A DNA stretch of 17,988 nt from an uncultured Bacillota bacterium (GTDB taxonomy: Bacteria > Bacillota > Clostridia > Christensenellales > UBA1242), in the NCBI GenBank assembly GCA_900544595.1, contig UQVQ01000008.1, forward strand, positions 1-17,988, in the 5' to 3' direction. Shown here piece by piece: positions 1-8,118 of this stretch. How positions within the stretch are numbered: the first letter of the stretch is position 1; each line of letters starts with the position of its first letter. Under the pieces are notes generated by a model that saw only the letters and a program-made list of their open reading frames with translations, did no database searches and was not told where the DNA came from. The position numbers and the translations under genes were made by a program.

Positions 1-55
1 GGGTTCTTTTTTTCTGCTTTTCGTTCGGGAACCTCTGTTCGAATTTGGTCGCCTT
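1..55. repeat. 55-bp direct repeat, copy 1
   Basis: Positions 1-55 are identical to 172-226, an offset of 171 bp. The unit begins with GGGTTC followed by a T-run, which is the 3' arm and tail of an intrinsic terminator, and contains GAAC-CTCT-GTTC at 29-40. The 5' arm of this first terminator lies outside the window. The 116 bp between the copies carries no credible gene. It may be a dispersed or tandem intergenic repeat of this genome; its full length cannot be judged because the window cuts it. Confidence 0.8.
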
Positions 56-157
56 TTCGCTTACGCGCAAAATTCTCCCTTTCTCTCAGAAACTTGCCTT
101 CGCTTCCTTCCTCCCTATTCGGTCGGCGCTTGGCGCGTTTCCCTTCACCCGCTCCAA

Positions 158-184
158 AAAAGAACCCTTTCGGGTTCTTTTTTT
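158..184 (+). terminator. Intrinsic terminator upstream of uvrB
   Basis: AAAAGAACCC (158-167), loop TTTC, GGGTTCTTTT (172-181), then more T. The stem is symmetrical in A and T, so it could act in both directions. It probably ends transcription of a gene left of the window and insulates uvrB. Confidence 0.75.
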
Positions 185-226
185 CTGCTTTTCGTTCGGG
201 AACCTCTGTTCGAATTTGGTCGCCTT
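172..226. repeat. 55-bp direct repeat, copy 2
   Basis: Second perfect copy of 1-55, ending 70 bp before uvrB. It carries the same GAAC-N4-GTTC palindrome at 200-211. Identity stops abruptly after 226, where the sequence turns into the AT-rich uvrB promoter region. Confidence 0.8.
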
Positions 227-261
227 CTCTTATTTTTTTTGAATTATTATTGCAAAATCAC

Positions 262-289
262 TTTATTTCTTTATGAAATAGGTTATAAT
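262..289 (+). promoter_or_regulatory. uvrB promoter, possibly leaderless
   Basis: A perfect TATAAT sits at 284-289. The best -35 at normal distance is the weak TTTATT at 262-267 (16-bp spacer). Counting from the -10, the transcript should start at about 296-297, which is the A of the uvrB ATG. No Shine-Dalgarno sequence is present before that ATG. Confidence 0.55.
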
Positions 290-296
290 AGATAGT

Positions 297-2258
297 ATGG
301 AGAAGAAGAACTTTCAACTAAATTCAAAATTCACACCTTCTATAGACCAACAAAACGCGATTAACAGTTTAACCGCGGGTTTAAACGATGGAATTAAAAA
401 TCAGGTTCTTCTTGGCGTTACGGGAAGCGGCAAAACCTTCACGATGGCAAACATAATTGCAAACCAAAACCGCCCAACTCTTGTTATAGCACACAACAAA
501 ACTCTTGCTGCTCAACTTTGCAACGAGTTTAGAGAATTTTTCCCAAACAACCGCGTTGAATATTTCGTTTCCTACTACGACTACTATCAACCAGAAGCAT
601 ACATAGTTTCAACCGACACATACATTGAAAAAGATATGGCAATTAACGACGAAATTGAAAAACTTCGAAACGCCGCAACTGCCTCACTTTTTGAACGCAG
701 CGACACAATTATTGTTGCATCAGTTTCTTGCATTTATGGTCTTGGCGACCCAGAAGAATATAACGGACTTCAAGTTAATGTTCGCGAAGGCGACGAAGTT
801 AACAGAAACTCAATTATGCGCCGTCTTGTTGAAATTCAATACACGCGAAATGACACCGATTTCAAACGCAGCACATTTAGAGTTAAGGGCGACACCTTAG
901 ACATTTTCCCAGCAAACAGCAGCGAAATTGCCGTTCGAATTGAGTTTTTTGGCGATGAAATTGAAAGAATTTATCAATTTAACCACCTAACAGGCGAAAA
1001 AATTGCAGAACTTAAATCCTACACATTCTTCCCAGCAACCCACTATGCAATTTCGCGTCCTCGTCTTCTTTCCGCAATTTCGCAAATTGAAAAAGATGCA
1101 GAAATTGAAGTTAAACGCTTTGAAAATAAGCAAAAATTTGTTGAAGCGCAAAGGCTTAAAGAAAAAGTTAACTACGACATCGAAATGATGAAAGAAGTTG
1201 GCTATTGCAGCGGAATTGAGAACTATTCTCGCTATTTCGACGGACGAAAACCAGGCGAAGCACCATACACGCTTTTAGATTATTTTCCAAAAGGTTTCTT
1301 AACTCTCATTGACGAAAGCCATATGACAATCCCTCAAATTCGCGCAATGTATAATGGCGACCGCGCAAGAAAAGACAACCTAATTAACTATGGGTTCCGT
1401 CTTCAATCGGCATACGACAACCGTCCTCTTAACTTTGAGGAATTTAAGGAAAAAGTTGGACAAACAATTTTCGTTTCGGCAACTCCAGGAAAATATGAAC
1501 TTGAAGTGTCGGGAAAAGTAACAGAACAGTTAATTCGTCCAACCGGGCTTTTAGACCCTTCAATTGAAGTTATTAAAACCCAGGGTCAAGTTCAAGTTTT
1601 GCTTGAAAAAATTAAGGAAACAATTGAGAAAAACGCAAGAGTTCTTGTTACAACTTTAACAAAAAAGATGGCGGAAGATTTAACCGTCTATCTTTCCGAA
1701 CATGGAATTAAAGCAAGATATCTTCATTCCGACATCGACACGATGGACAGAATTGACCTTTTAAACGACCTTCGAACAGGCGAATTTGATGTTCTTGTTG
1801 GAATTAACCTTCTTAGGGAAGGGCTTGACCTTCCAGAAGTTATGCTTGTTGCAATTTTGGACGCAGATAAGGAAGGATTCCTTCGAAGCGAAGGCGCGTT
1901 GATTCAAACAATTGGACGCGCAGCACGAAACAGCGAAGGACATGTTATTATGTTTGCCGACCGAATTACCGACGCGATGAAACACGCAATTGACGAAACA
2001 AACAGACGTCGTCAAATTCAAGACGAATATAATAAACAACACGGAATTATTCCAAAAACAATCATTAAAGAAGTTAAAAACACAATTGAAATAACAAAGA
2101 AAGCAAGAAACAACCTTTCAAAAGTTGACGCTGCAAAAGAAATTGAACGCCTTAAAGGACTTATGAAAGTTGCTTCTGCAAACTTAGATTTTGAACTTGC
2201 AATTGAATATCGCGAAGAAATTAGCAAATTGAAAAAGAGGTTACAAAATGGAAAGTGA
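297..2258 (+). CDS. uvrB: UvrABC excinuclease subunit B
   Basis: UvrB is the damage-verifying DNA helicase of nucleotide excision repair: UvrA loads it, it probes the strand, then it recruits UvrC. At 653 aa it has normal family length. Visible motifs: Walker A GVTGSGKT (residues 40-47), the damage-probing beta-hairpin YYDYYQPEAY (93-102), helicase motif II LIDESH (337-342), the FVSATPG motif near 390, QTIGRAARN in the second RecA-like domain, and a C-terminal UVR helix pair (about 615-650) that contacts UvrC. The ATG at 297 is the only option because an in-frame TAG lies at 279 and the next Met is residue 50. Unlike the genes after it, it has no ribosome-binding site and the -10 box lies only 7 bp upstream, which suggests a leaderless mRNA. 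The TGA stop lies inside the start of uvrA (11-nt overlap). Confidence 0.97.
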   Translation: MEKKNFQLNSKFTPSIDQQNAINSLTAGLNDGIKNQVLLGVTGSGKTFTMANIIANQNRPTLVIAHNKTLAAQLCNEFREFFPNNRVEYFVSYYDYYQPEAYIVSTDTYIEKDMAINDEIEKLRNAATASLFERSDTIIVASVSCIYGLGDPEEYNGLQVNVREGDEVNRNSIMRRLVEIQYTRNDTDFKRSTFRVKGDTLDIFPANSSEIAVRIEFFGDEIERIYQFNHLTGEKIAELKSYTFFPATHYAISRPRLLSAISQIEKDAEIEVKRFENKQKFVEAQRLKEKVNYDIEMMKEVGYCSGIENYSRYFDGRKPGEAPYTLLDYFPKGFLTLIDESHMTIPQIRAMYNGDRARKDNLINYGFRLQSAYDNRPLNFEEFKEKVGQTIFVSATPGKYELEVSGKVTEQLIRPTGLLDPSIEVIKTQGQVQVLLEKIKETIEKNARVLVTTLTKKMAEDLTVYLSEHGIKARYLHSDIDTMDRIDLLNDLRTGEFDVLVGINLLREGLDLPEVMLVAILDADKEGFLRSEGALIQTIGRAARNSEGHVIMFADRITDAMKHAIDETNRRRQIQDEYNKQHGIIPKTIIKEVKNTIEITKKARNNLSKVDAAKEIERLKGLMKVASANLDFELAIEYREEISKLKKRLQNGK

Positions 2259-5094
2259 TAAAATTATCATTAAAGGTGCACGCGAAAACAATTTAAAAAA
2301 TGTTAATCTTGAACTTCCAAGAAACAAACTTATTGTTTTCACAGGAGTTAGCGGAAGCGGAAAAAGCACGCTTGCGTTCGACACAATTTTTGCCGAGGGT
2401 CAAAGAAGATATATGGACTCTCTTTCTTCCTATGCACGTCAATTTCTTGGGCAAAGTTCAAAGCCAGATGTTGACAGCATTGAAGGTCTTTCCCCCGCAA
2501 TTTCAATCGACCAAAAGTCAACAAACCATAACCCACGTTCAACCGTTGGAACAATAACTGAAATCTACGACTATATGCGCCTTCTTTATGCAAAAATTGG
2601 AAAGCCATATTGCCCACATTGCAACCGAGAAATTTCAACACAAACTGTTGACCAAATTATCGACAGGCTTATGGAAACACCTCTTGGCTCGAAAATTTTA
2701 ATAACTGCCCCAATAATTTCGGGAAAGAAAGGAACCCATCAAGACATTCTTTCCTCTCTTTCAAAAAAGGGTTTTTCAAGAGTTATTGTTGACGGGAAAA
2801 TTCATAAACTTGACGAAGAAATTGAACTTGAAAAAAATCTTCGACATTCAATTTCGGCAATTGTCGACCGAATTGTTATGAAAGAAGATAGCAAAGAACG
2901 ACTTTCCGACAGCGTTGAACAAGGTTTGATGTTAAGCCACGGAATTTTGGATGTATACTTTGAAAACAATCGCCACGAGAAATTTTCAACAAGGCACTCT
3001 TGCCCAGAATGCGGCTATTGCCTTGACGAAATAACTCCAAGACTTTTCAGTTTTAACAGCCCTTTTGGTGCTTGCCCTAATTGCCTTGGGCTTGGATACA
3101 CAATGGACATTGACGAAAGTATTTTGCTTAAAAACAAAAATCTTTCCGTTAAAGGCGGTGCGTTCAATGTTTCGGGCTGGAAATATACCTATGGCGGAAT
3201 GACAAAGGGATATTTCGATGCAATTGCAAAAAGATATGATGTTGATTTAAACACGCCAATTAAAGACCTCTCTCGCGAAAAACTTAACCTTTTTCTTTAT
3301 GGAACAGGCGACGATGTTTTGGACATAAGTTTTAAAGCAACTAATGGAACAACAAAATCTTTCAGTTCTCCTTTTGAAGGAATTATAAACAATCTTAAAC
3401 GACGTTTTAAAGAAACCGACAGCGAATTTATGCGAAACGAAATTCAAAAACTTATGACAAATCAAAAATGTTCCGTTTGCCATGGAAAACGCCTTAAAGA
3501 AACGGCTCTTTCGGTTAAAATTGTTGGGCTCGACATTGCCGAAATGTCGGATATGTCGGTTGATAAACTCTTAAAACTTTTTGAAAATCTTGAAATAAGC
3601 GAATATGACAAAAAAGTTTCTGGCTCAATTTTAAAAGAAATTGTTTCAAGGTTAACCTTCCTTAAAAACGTTGGGCTTTCCTATTTAACACTTTCGCGCG
3701 AAGCATCAACACTCAGCGGCGGCGAAGCACAAAGAATTCGCCTTGCAACGCAAATTGGAAGCGGGCTTACTGGTGTTTTATATATTCTTGACGAGCCAAG
3801 CATTGGGCTTCACCAAGTTGACAACGAAAAACTTTTGAACACACTCTTTTCTCTTCGAAATCTTGGAAACACGCTTATTGTTGTTGAGCACGACGAAGAA
3901 ACAATTTTATATGCCGACTATGTTGTTGATGTTGGTGTTTTTGCAGGAGAACACGGCGGCGAAATTGTTGCAACAGGAACTCCACAAGACATTATGAACT
4001 GCCCTCGTTCAATAACGGGAAAATTTCTTTCAGGAAAGGAAAAAATTGAAATCCCTTCAAAAAGACGACGCCCAAAAGGCTTCTTAAAAATTTCAAACTG
4101 CGAAGAAAATAACCTTAAAAAAATTGAGGCTAAATTCCCTGTTGGCTGTTTCACATGCGTAACAGGTGTTAGCGGAAGCGGGAAAAGTTCGCTTGTTTCA
4201 AGAACGCTTTATCCAACTTTGGCAAACTATGTTAACAAAACAAATCGAGAAGAAGGAAAGCACGGAAAGGTTCAAGGGCTTGAACTTTTCGATAAGGTAA
4301 TTAACATCGACCAATCGCCAATTGGGCGAACCCCACGAAGCAATCCTGCAACCTACACCGGAGTTTTCACTCCAATTCGTGAACTTTTTGCATCAACACA
4401 AGCCGCAAAAGTTAAAGGATATAATGCATCACGTTTCAGTTTTAATGTTCCGGGCGGACGCTGCGAACGTTGTGAAGGCGACGGAATTAAACGAATTGAA
4501 ATGTATTTCTTGCCAGATATTGAAGTTCCATGCGAAGTTTGCGACGGAAAACGATATAATCAAGAAACTCTTTCAATAACATATAAAGGCAAAAACATTA
4601 GCGAGGTTTTGGATATGACAGTTGAAAACGCGCTTAAATTCTTTGGAAACATTCCTTCAATTCGAACAAAACTTCAAGCACTTTATGATGTTGGTCTTGG
4701 ATATATTAAACTTGGTCAATCTTCAACAACTCTAAGCGGCGGCGAAGCGCAAAGAGTTAAGCTTGCAACAGAACTTGCAAAAAGAAGCACCGGACAAACC
4801 CTTTATATTCTCGACGAGCCAACAACCGGACTTCATATGTATGACGTTAAAAAACTTATTTCAATTTTGCAAAAGTTTGTTGAAAAAGGAAATTCCGTTG
4901 TTGTTATTGAGCACAATCTTGATGTTATTAAAGTTGCCGATTACATCATCGACCTTGGGCCAGAAGGCGGCGACGGCGGCGGTCAAATTGTTGCGCAAGG
5001 TAACCCAGAAAAAGTTGCAAAGTGCGAAACAAGTTACACCGGTATGTATTTAAAAAAGATTTTATCAAAGGAAAAAAATGAACGAAATAATTAG
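2248..5094 (+). CDS. uvrA: UvrABC excinuclease subunit A
   Basis: UvrA is the dimeric ABC-type ATPase that finds lesions and delivers UvrB. It has 948 aa, typical length. Two ABC cassettes are visible: Walker A GVSGSGKST (33-41) with signature LSGGEAQR (489-496) and ILDEPSIGLH, then Walker A GVSGSGKSS (640-648) with a second LSGGEAQR (829-836) and ILDEPTTGLH. Zinc-binding cysteines: C122/C125 near the UvrB-binding region, C252/C255/C276/C279 in the first cassette, and C739/C742/C762/C765 in the second, which is the zinc module important for damage recognition. The start at 2248 has AGAGG 7 nt upstream and overlaps the uvrB end by 11 nt, so translation is probably coupled. The stop TAG lies inside the uvrC start (17-nt overlap). 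Confidence 0.97.
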   Translation: MESDKIIIKGARENNLKNVNLELPRNKLIVFTGVSGSGKSTLAFDTIFAEGQRRYMDSLSSYARQFLGQSSKPDVDSIEGLSPAISIDQKSTNHNPRSTVGTITEIYDYMRLLYAKIGKPYCPHCNREISTQTVDQIIDRLMETPLGSKILITAPIISGKKGTHQDILSSLSKKGFSRVIVDGKIHKLDEEIELEKNLRHSISAIVDRIVMKEDSKERLSDSVEQGLMLSHGILDVYFENNRHEKFSTRHSCPECGYCLDEITPRLFSFNSPFGACPNCLGLGYTMDIDESILLKNKNLSVKGGAFNVSGWKYTYGGMTKGYFDAIAKRYDVDLNTPIKDLSREKLNLFLYGTGDDVLDISFKATNGTTKSFSSPFEGIINNLKRRFKETDSEFMRNEIQKLMTNQKCSVCHGKRLKETALSVKIVGLDIAEMSDMSVDKLLKLFENLEISEYDKKVSGSILKEIVSRLTFLKNVGLSYLTLSREASTLSGGEAQRIRLATQIGSGLTGVLYILDEPSIGLHQVDNEKLLNTLFSLRNLGNTLIVVEHDEETILYADYVVDVGVFAGEHGGEIVATGTPQDIMNCPRSITGKFLSGKEKIEIPSKRRRPKGFLKISNCEENNLKKIEAKFPVGCFTCVTGVSGSGKSSLVSRTLYPTLANYVNKTNREEGKHGKVQGLELFDKVINIDQSPIGRTPRSNPATYTGVFTPIRELFASTQAAKVKGYNASRFSFNVPGGRCERCEGDGIKRIEMYFLPDIEVPCEVCDGKRYNQETLSITYKGKNISEVLDMTVENALKFFGNIPSIRTKLQALYDVGLGYIKLGQSSTTLSGGEAQRVKLATELAKRSTGQTLYILDEPTTGLHMYDVKKLISILQKFVEKGNSVVVIEHNLDVIKVADYIIDLGPEGGDGGGQIVAQGNPEKVAKCETSYTGMYLKKILSKEKNERNN

Positions 5095-6727
5095 GGAAAA
5101 AGTTAAAAATCTCCCCCGCTCAAGCGGTGTTTACATCATGAAAAACGATAAGGGAGAAATAATTTATGTTGGGAAAGCAAAGGTTCTTAAAAATCGCGTT
5201 TCCCAATATTTCCAAAACTCTCAAAAACAAATTAAAGTTCAAACAATGGTCAACAACATTGCCGATTTCGAATATGTTATGACTCCAACCGAACTTGACG
5301 CGTTTATTTTGGAAAACACCTTAATTAAAAAACATAAACCTTTTTTCAACATTCTCTTAAAGGACGGGAAACAATATCCATATATTAAAGTTAACCCTCA
5401 CGATGATTTCCCAAAATTTTCGGTTGTTAGAAAAGTTAAACGCGACGGTGCAAAATATTTTGGGCCATACTTTGGAAAACTTAATGCCTATGAACTTCTT
5501 GAAACAATTCGCACGGCCTTCCCTCTTCGAAACTGCAACAAATCTTTTTCAATGAAAAAGCAAACTCGCCCTTGCCTTAACCATTCTCTTGGGCTTTGCA
5601 GCGCTCCTTGTTGCGGGCTTATTTCCAAAGAAGACTATAAAATTCTTGTTGGAAAAGCAATGCAATTTCTTAACGGAAATGAAAAAGAAATTAAAGAAAT
5701 TTTGAAAGAAAAAATGGAAAAAGCAAGCGAAAGCGAAAACTTTGAACTTGCAATAACGCTTCGAAATCGAATTGCCATGATAAATGAACTTTCAAACAAA
5801 ACAATTGTTGACCTTGCTAAAAATGAAGAAATAGACTTGTTTTGCATTGAAAGTGACGGGAATTTTGCCGCTCTTAACACAACAATAATTCGAACTGGAA
5901 AAATTCTTTCAAGTCAAAACACAAATTTCACTCAAGGTTTGCCTTCGCTTGAAGAAAGCCTTGCCTCATACATTTTGCAATACTACTCTAACAAACTTGT
6001 TCCAAAAACAATTTTAACAAACATTCCTTTGGATTTCGAACTCGTTTCAAACGCACTTTCTCTTTTGAAAGGCTCAAATGTTGAAGTTGCGATTCCACAA
6101 AAGGGAATTAAGAAAAAACTTGTTGATATGTCACTTAAAAACGCAAACAACACCCTGCAAAAAGAAATTTCAAAAGGTGGCGATGAAGTTTTTCTTGAAA
6201 TGGTTAAAGAACTTAAAGTTGCTCTTGGTCTTGAAAAACTTCCAAACAGAATGGAATGTTACGACATTTCCCACATTTCTGGGACAAACAAAGTTGGTTC
6301 AATGGTTGTTTTTTCGTTTGGAAAACCTCTTAAAAGCGACTATCGCAAATTTAAGATTAAAACAGTTGAAGGGAACGACGATTTTGCTTGCCTTCAAGAA
6401 GTTTTAAGAAGACGCAACGAGGAATTTAATAAGAAAAAAGATTTGTCGTTTAAAAAGGAACCCGACCTTCTTGTAATCGACGGAGGCAAAGGTCAACTCT
6501 CCTCAGTTGTTGAAGAACTTGAAAAAACAACCTTTAAAAATGTTCCAATAATTTCGCTTGCAAAACGATTTGAAGAAGTCTACACCCCGTATTCAAAAAT
6601 TCCAATTAGACTTCCAGAAGGTTCGCTTTCGCTTCGCCTTCTTCAAAATATTCGTGATGAAGCCCATCGTTTTGCAATAACATTCCATCGGTCACTTAGA
6701 AGCAAAAAAATGATTGAAGAAGACTAA
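5078..6727 (+). CDS. uvrC: UvrABC excinuclease subunit C, lacking the C-terminal (HhH)2 domain
   Basis: UvrC makes both incisions around a lesion bound by UvrB. Domains in order: GIY-YIG nuclease (about 12-95, with SGVYIM and IIYVGKAK) for the 3' cut; four cysteines C153, C166, C174 and C178 spaced as in the known UvrC 4Fe-4S site; a UVR domain (about 203-240) that binds UvrB; and an RNase H-like nuclease with D396 (DISH), D434/D435, D468 (DGGKGQ) and H530 (DEAHRFA) for the 5' cut. The protein stops at 549 aa, 19 residues after H530, whereas family members usually continue some 50-70 residues through tandem helix-hairpin-helix motifs. A terminator follows directly, so this is not an obvious frameshift. 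AAAGGA at 5067-5072 supports the start. Confidence 0.96.
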   Translation: MNEIIREKVKNLPRSSGVYIMKNDKGEIIYVGKAKVLKNRVSQYFQNSQKQIKVQTMVNNIADFEYVMTPTELDAFILENTLIKKHKPFFNILLKDGKQYPYIKVNPHDDFPKFSVVRKVKRDGAKYFGPYFGKLNAYELLETIRTAFPLRNCNKSFSMKKQTRPCLNHSLGLCSAPCCGLISKEDYKILVGKAMQFLNGNEKEIKEILKEKMEKASESENFELAITLRNRIAMINELSNKTIVDLAKNEEIDLFCIESDGNFAALNTTIIRTGKILSSQNTNFTQGLPSLEESLASYILQYYSNKLVPKTILTNIPLDFELVSNALSLLKGSNVEVAIPQKGIKKKLVDMSLKNANNTLQKEISKGGDEVFLEMVKELKVALGLEKLPNRMECYDISHISGTNKVGSMVVFSFGKPLKSDYRKFKIKTVEGNDDFACLQEVLRRRNEEFNKKKDLSFKKEPDLLVIDGGKGQLSSVVEELEKTTFKNVPIISLAKRFEEVYTPYSKIPIRLPEGSLSLRLLQNIRDEAHRFAITFHRSLRSKKMIEED

Positions 6728-6731
6728 AATA

Positions 6732-6764
6732 TTAAAAAATCTCTCAAATTGAGAGATTTTTTAA
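6732..6764. terminator. Bidirectional terminator between uvrC and the collagen-like gene
   Basis: TTAAAAAATCTCTC (6732-6745) pairs with GAGAGATTTTTTAA (6751-6764) around a 5-nt loop. A and T tracts flank the stem on both sides, so it can end uvrC transcription (+) and the convergent collagen-like transcript (-). Confidence 0.85.
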
Positions 6765-6791
6765 TGTTTTTAACTGATTTATCGCAAATTT

Positions 6792-7370
6792 TTATGAAAT
6801 TCTTGCAACTGAAAGCGTTGCACTTGGTCCTGGTGTTGCAACAATTTGAACATTTCCTGTTGCTGATGGAACAATTGTGATTTCGTCGTCAGCATTTAAA
6901 TTTAAGACATAACTTCCGCTAACCCCCGCCGTTGAAGAAAGCAATAATCTTGTTGCTTGAATTTCGTTTCCATTTGTTTTAAGGCTCACATACTCGTTTC
7001 CATTTCCGCCCGTAATTTTATTAACCGAATATGAAACTAAATAGGTCGCCGTATCCAAAACCGTTATCGAATCGTTCCCTATCGTAAGTTCGTTATCAGT
7101 TAAAATTGTTGGCAAAGTAAGAGGTGTTCCATTCGTTGCAGTTTGCTCGTTACCATTATAAATAGTTGCGCTGTCGCTAATCAAAGTTCCGGTTGGCCCC
7201 GTTGGTCCGGTTGGTCCGGTTGGCCCTGTTGGCCCTGTTGGTCCTGTTGGACCTGTTGGACCCGTTGGTCCGGTTGGTCCGGTTGGACCTGTTGGACCAG
7301 GTTTTCCATAAATAACAGTTTGAATCCCTCTGTTTTCGCTATAATCATCACAACAACATCTTCTAATCAA
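6792..7370 (-). CDS. Collagen-like repeat protein, BclA/exosporium type
   Basis: A 192-aa protein with a Cys-rich, non-hydrophobic N-terminus (MIRRCCCDDY), then GKP and twelve GPT triplets (residues 25-60). These should form a collagen-type triple helix. About 130 residues follow, rich in Thr, Asn, Val and Ile, of the kind that forms the C-terminal jelly-roll of BclA-like glycoproteins. No signal peptide or membrane segment is seen, as in spore-coat and exosporium proteins that are laid down from the mother cell. The start is TTG at 7370, chosen because GGAGG lies 8 nt upstream and the next in-frame ATG would cut away most of the protein. A -10-like TATAAT (7408-7403) lies upstream without a clear -35. 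A spore or cell-surface role is inferred from architecture. The GPT tract is a low-complexity repeat likely to vary in length between strains. Confidence 0.85.
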   Translation of the reverse strand: MIRRCCCDDYSENRGIQTVIYGKPGPTGPTGPTGPTGPTGPTGPTGPTGPTGPTGPTGPTGTLISDSATIYNGNEQTATNGTPLTLPTILTDNELTIGNDSITVLDTATYLVSYSVNKITGGNGNEYVSLKTNGNEIQATRLLLSSTAGVSGSYVLNLNADDEITIVPSATGNVQIVATPGPSATLSVARIS

Positions 7371-7588
7371 AATAATTTCCTCCTTTTTTCATTCTTACTT
7401 TCATTATATTAACGAGGAAATCCATTTGCGCACAAATTCTCTTAACTCCACCGCCGCAAATCTTTTTAAGCAGCAAAAAAACATAACTCTCAAACAGTAT
7501 TCACCATCTTTATTTAAAAATTGTTGCTTTAATAATATACAAAATAAATTAAATTTCAAACAACCTTCTCATTTTTTTTGAAAAAGTG

Positions 7589-7617
7589 TTGACAAATCAT
7601 TTTTGATTTGCTATTCT
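7589..7617 (+). promoter_or_regulatory. Promoter of small RNA A with operator-like palindrome
   Basis: TTGACA (7589-7594), 17-bp spacer, TATTCT (7612-7617), giving a start near 7624. The spacer holds an inverted repeat, CAAATCA (7593-7599) and TGATTTG (7604-7610), a possible repressor site. It matches the promoter of small RNA B at 23 of 29 positions. Confidence 0.8.
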
Positions 7618-7623
7618 CAAGTC

Positions 7624-7687
7624 AAGAATTTCATTGACCTTAATTTTTAAGGAATGGTCGAAAGGGCCGAATTGAAATTCTTTTTTT
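7624..7687 (+). ncRNA. Small structured RNA A (unrecognised family)
   Basis: Predicted RNA of about 64 nt starting 7 nt after a strong promoter and ending in seven T. It folds as a three-way junction. P1 is AAGAATTTCA (7624-7633) with TGAAATTCTT (7673-7682) and, with the T-run, acts as terminator. P2 is CCTTAA-TTT-TTAAGG (7638-7652). P3 is GGTC-GAAAG-GGCC (7656-7668), followed by the junction strand GAAT. There is no Shine-Dalgarno or ORF within it. It sits between eroded CRISPR repeats and matches small RNA B in promoter, helix order, loop sizes and junction bases. I do not recognise the family. It is not a tracrRNA, since it has no anti-repeat. Confidence 0.7.
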
Positions 7688-8118
7688 ATGCTATTTTTTA
7701 TTATTTTTGCTATATTTCCATTTCGCCTTTATACATAAATAACTTAACTCTCAAACGGCTAACATTTATAATTGCCGAACTTGTTCGTTTTATTTGTATA
7801 CAAATTAACATAACTCTCAAACGCAAACCAATAGAGTGCAAATCCGCCAATTGTTTTAGTTATATACAAAATTTCATAACACTCAAAAAAGTTTATCACG
7901 AACAAGGGCTTAAATATCGTTTTAACTATATACAAAGCAACTTAACTTTCAAACCCAGCAGGCGGTTTAAGTGATACTCCATGTTTTAATTTTAATAGAT
8001 AATATAACAACTGTCAAACCTTATTAATCTCTACATTTCCCGAAGGATCGTTTCAATTATTTACTATACCTCAAACTAAAAGGTAAAAACAGTATAGCAA
8101 AAACAACTAAAAAAGAAT

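Larger units (their letters stand above)
7460..8075 (-). CRISPR. Eroded CRISPR array (about eight decayed repeats)
   Basis: Degenerate copies of the 36-bp repeat of the intact array, in the same orientation. Their 3' edges (match to CTCTCAAAC on the + strand) fall at 7495, 7561, 7756, 7822, 7888, 7954, 8019 and perhaps 8075. The steps are 66, 195, 66, 66, 66, 65 and 56 bp; the intact array has an exact 66-bp period. The best copies are at 7787-7822 and 7460-7495; others differ at many positions (for example CACTCAAAA at 7888). The 195-bp step contains small RNA A in place of about two units. The strand given is that of pre-crRNA in the intact array. There is no leader of its own, so it is most simply an old trailer end of the neighbouring array. 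Whether any copy is still processed is unknown. Confidence 0.8.

Noticed and set aside
45..276. Two overlapping short open frames before uvrB
   Set aside because: They cross the terminator and the 55-bp repeat and have no ribosome site.
2248..2258. Mollicutes code (TGA as tryptophan)
   Set aside because: uvrB and cas2 both end at TGA exactly at the expected protein ends and at overlaps with the next gene, so TGA is a stop.
7654..7974. 106-codon open frame on the + strand
   Set aside because: It runs through small RNA A's terminator and four decayed CRISPR repeats and has no ribosome site.
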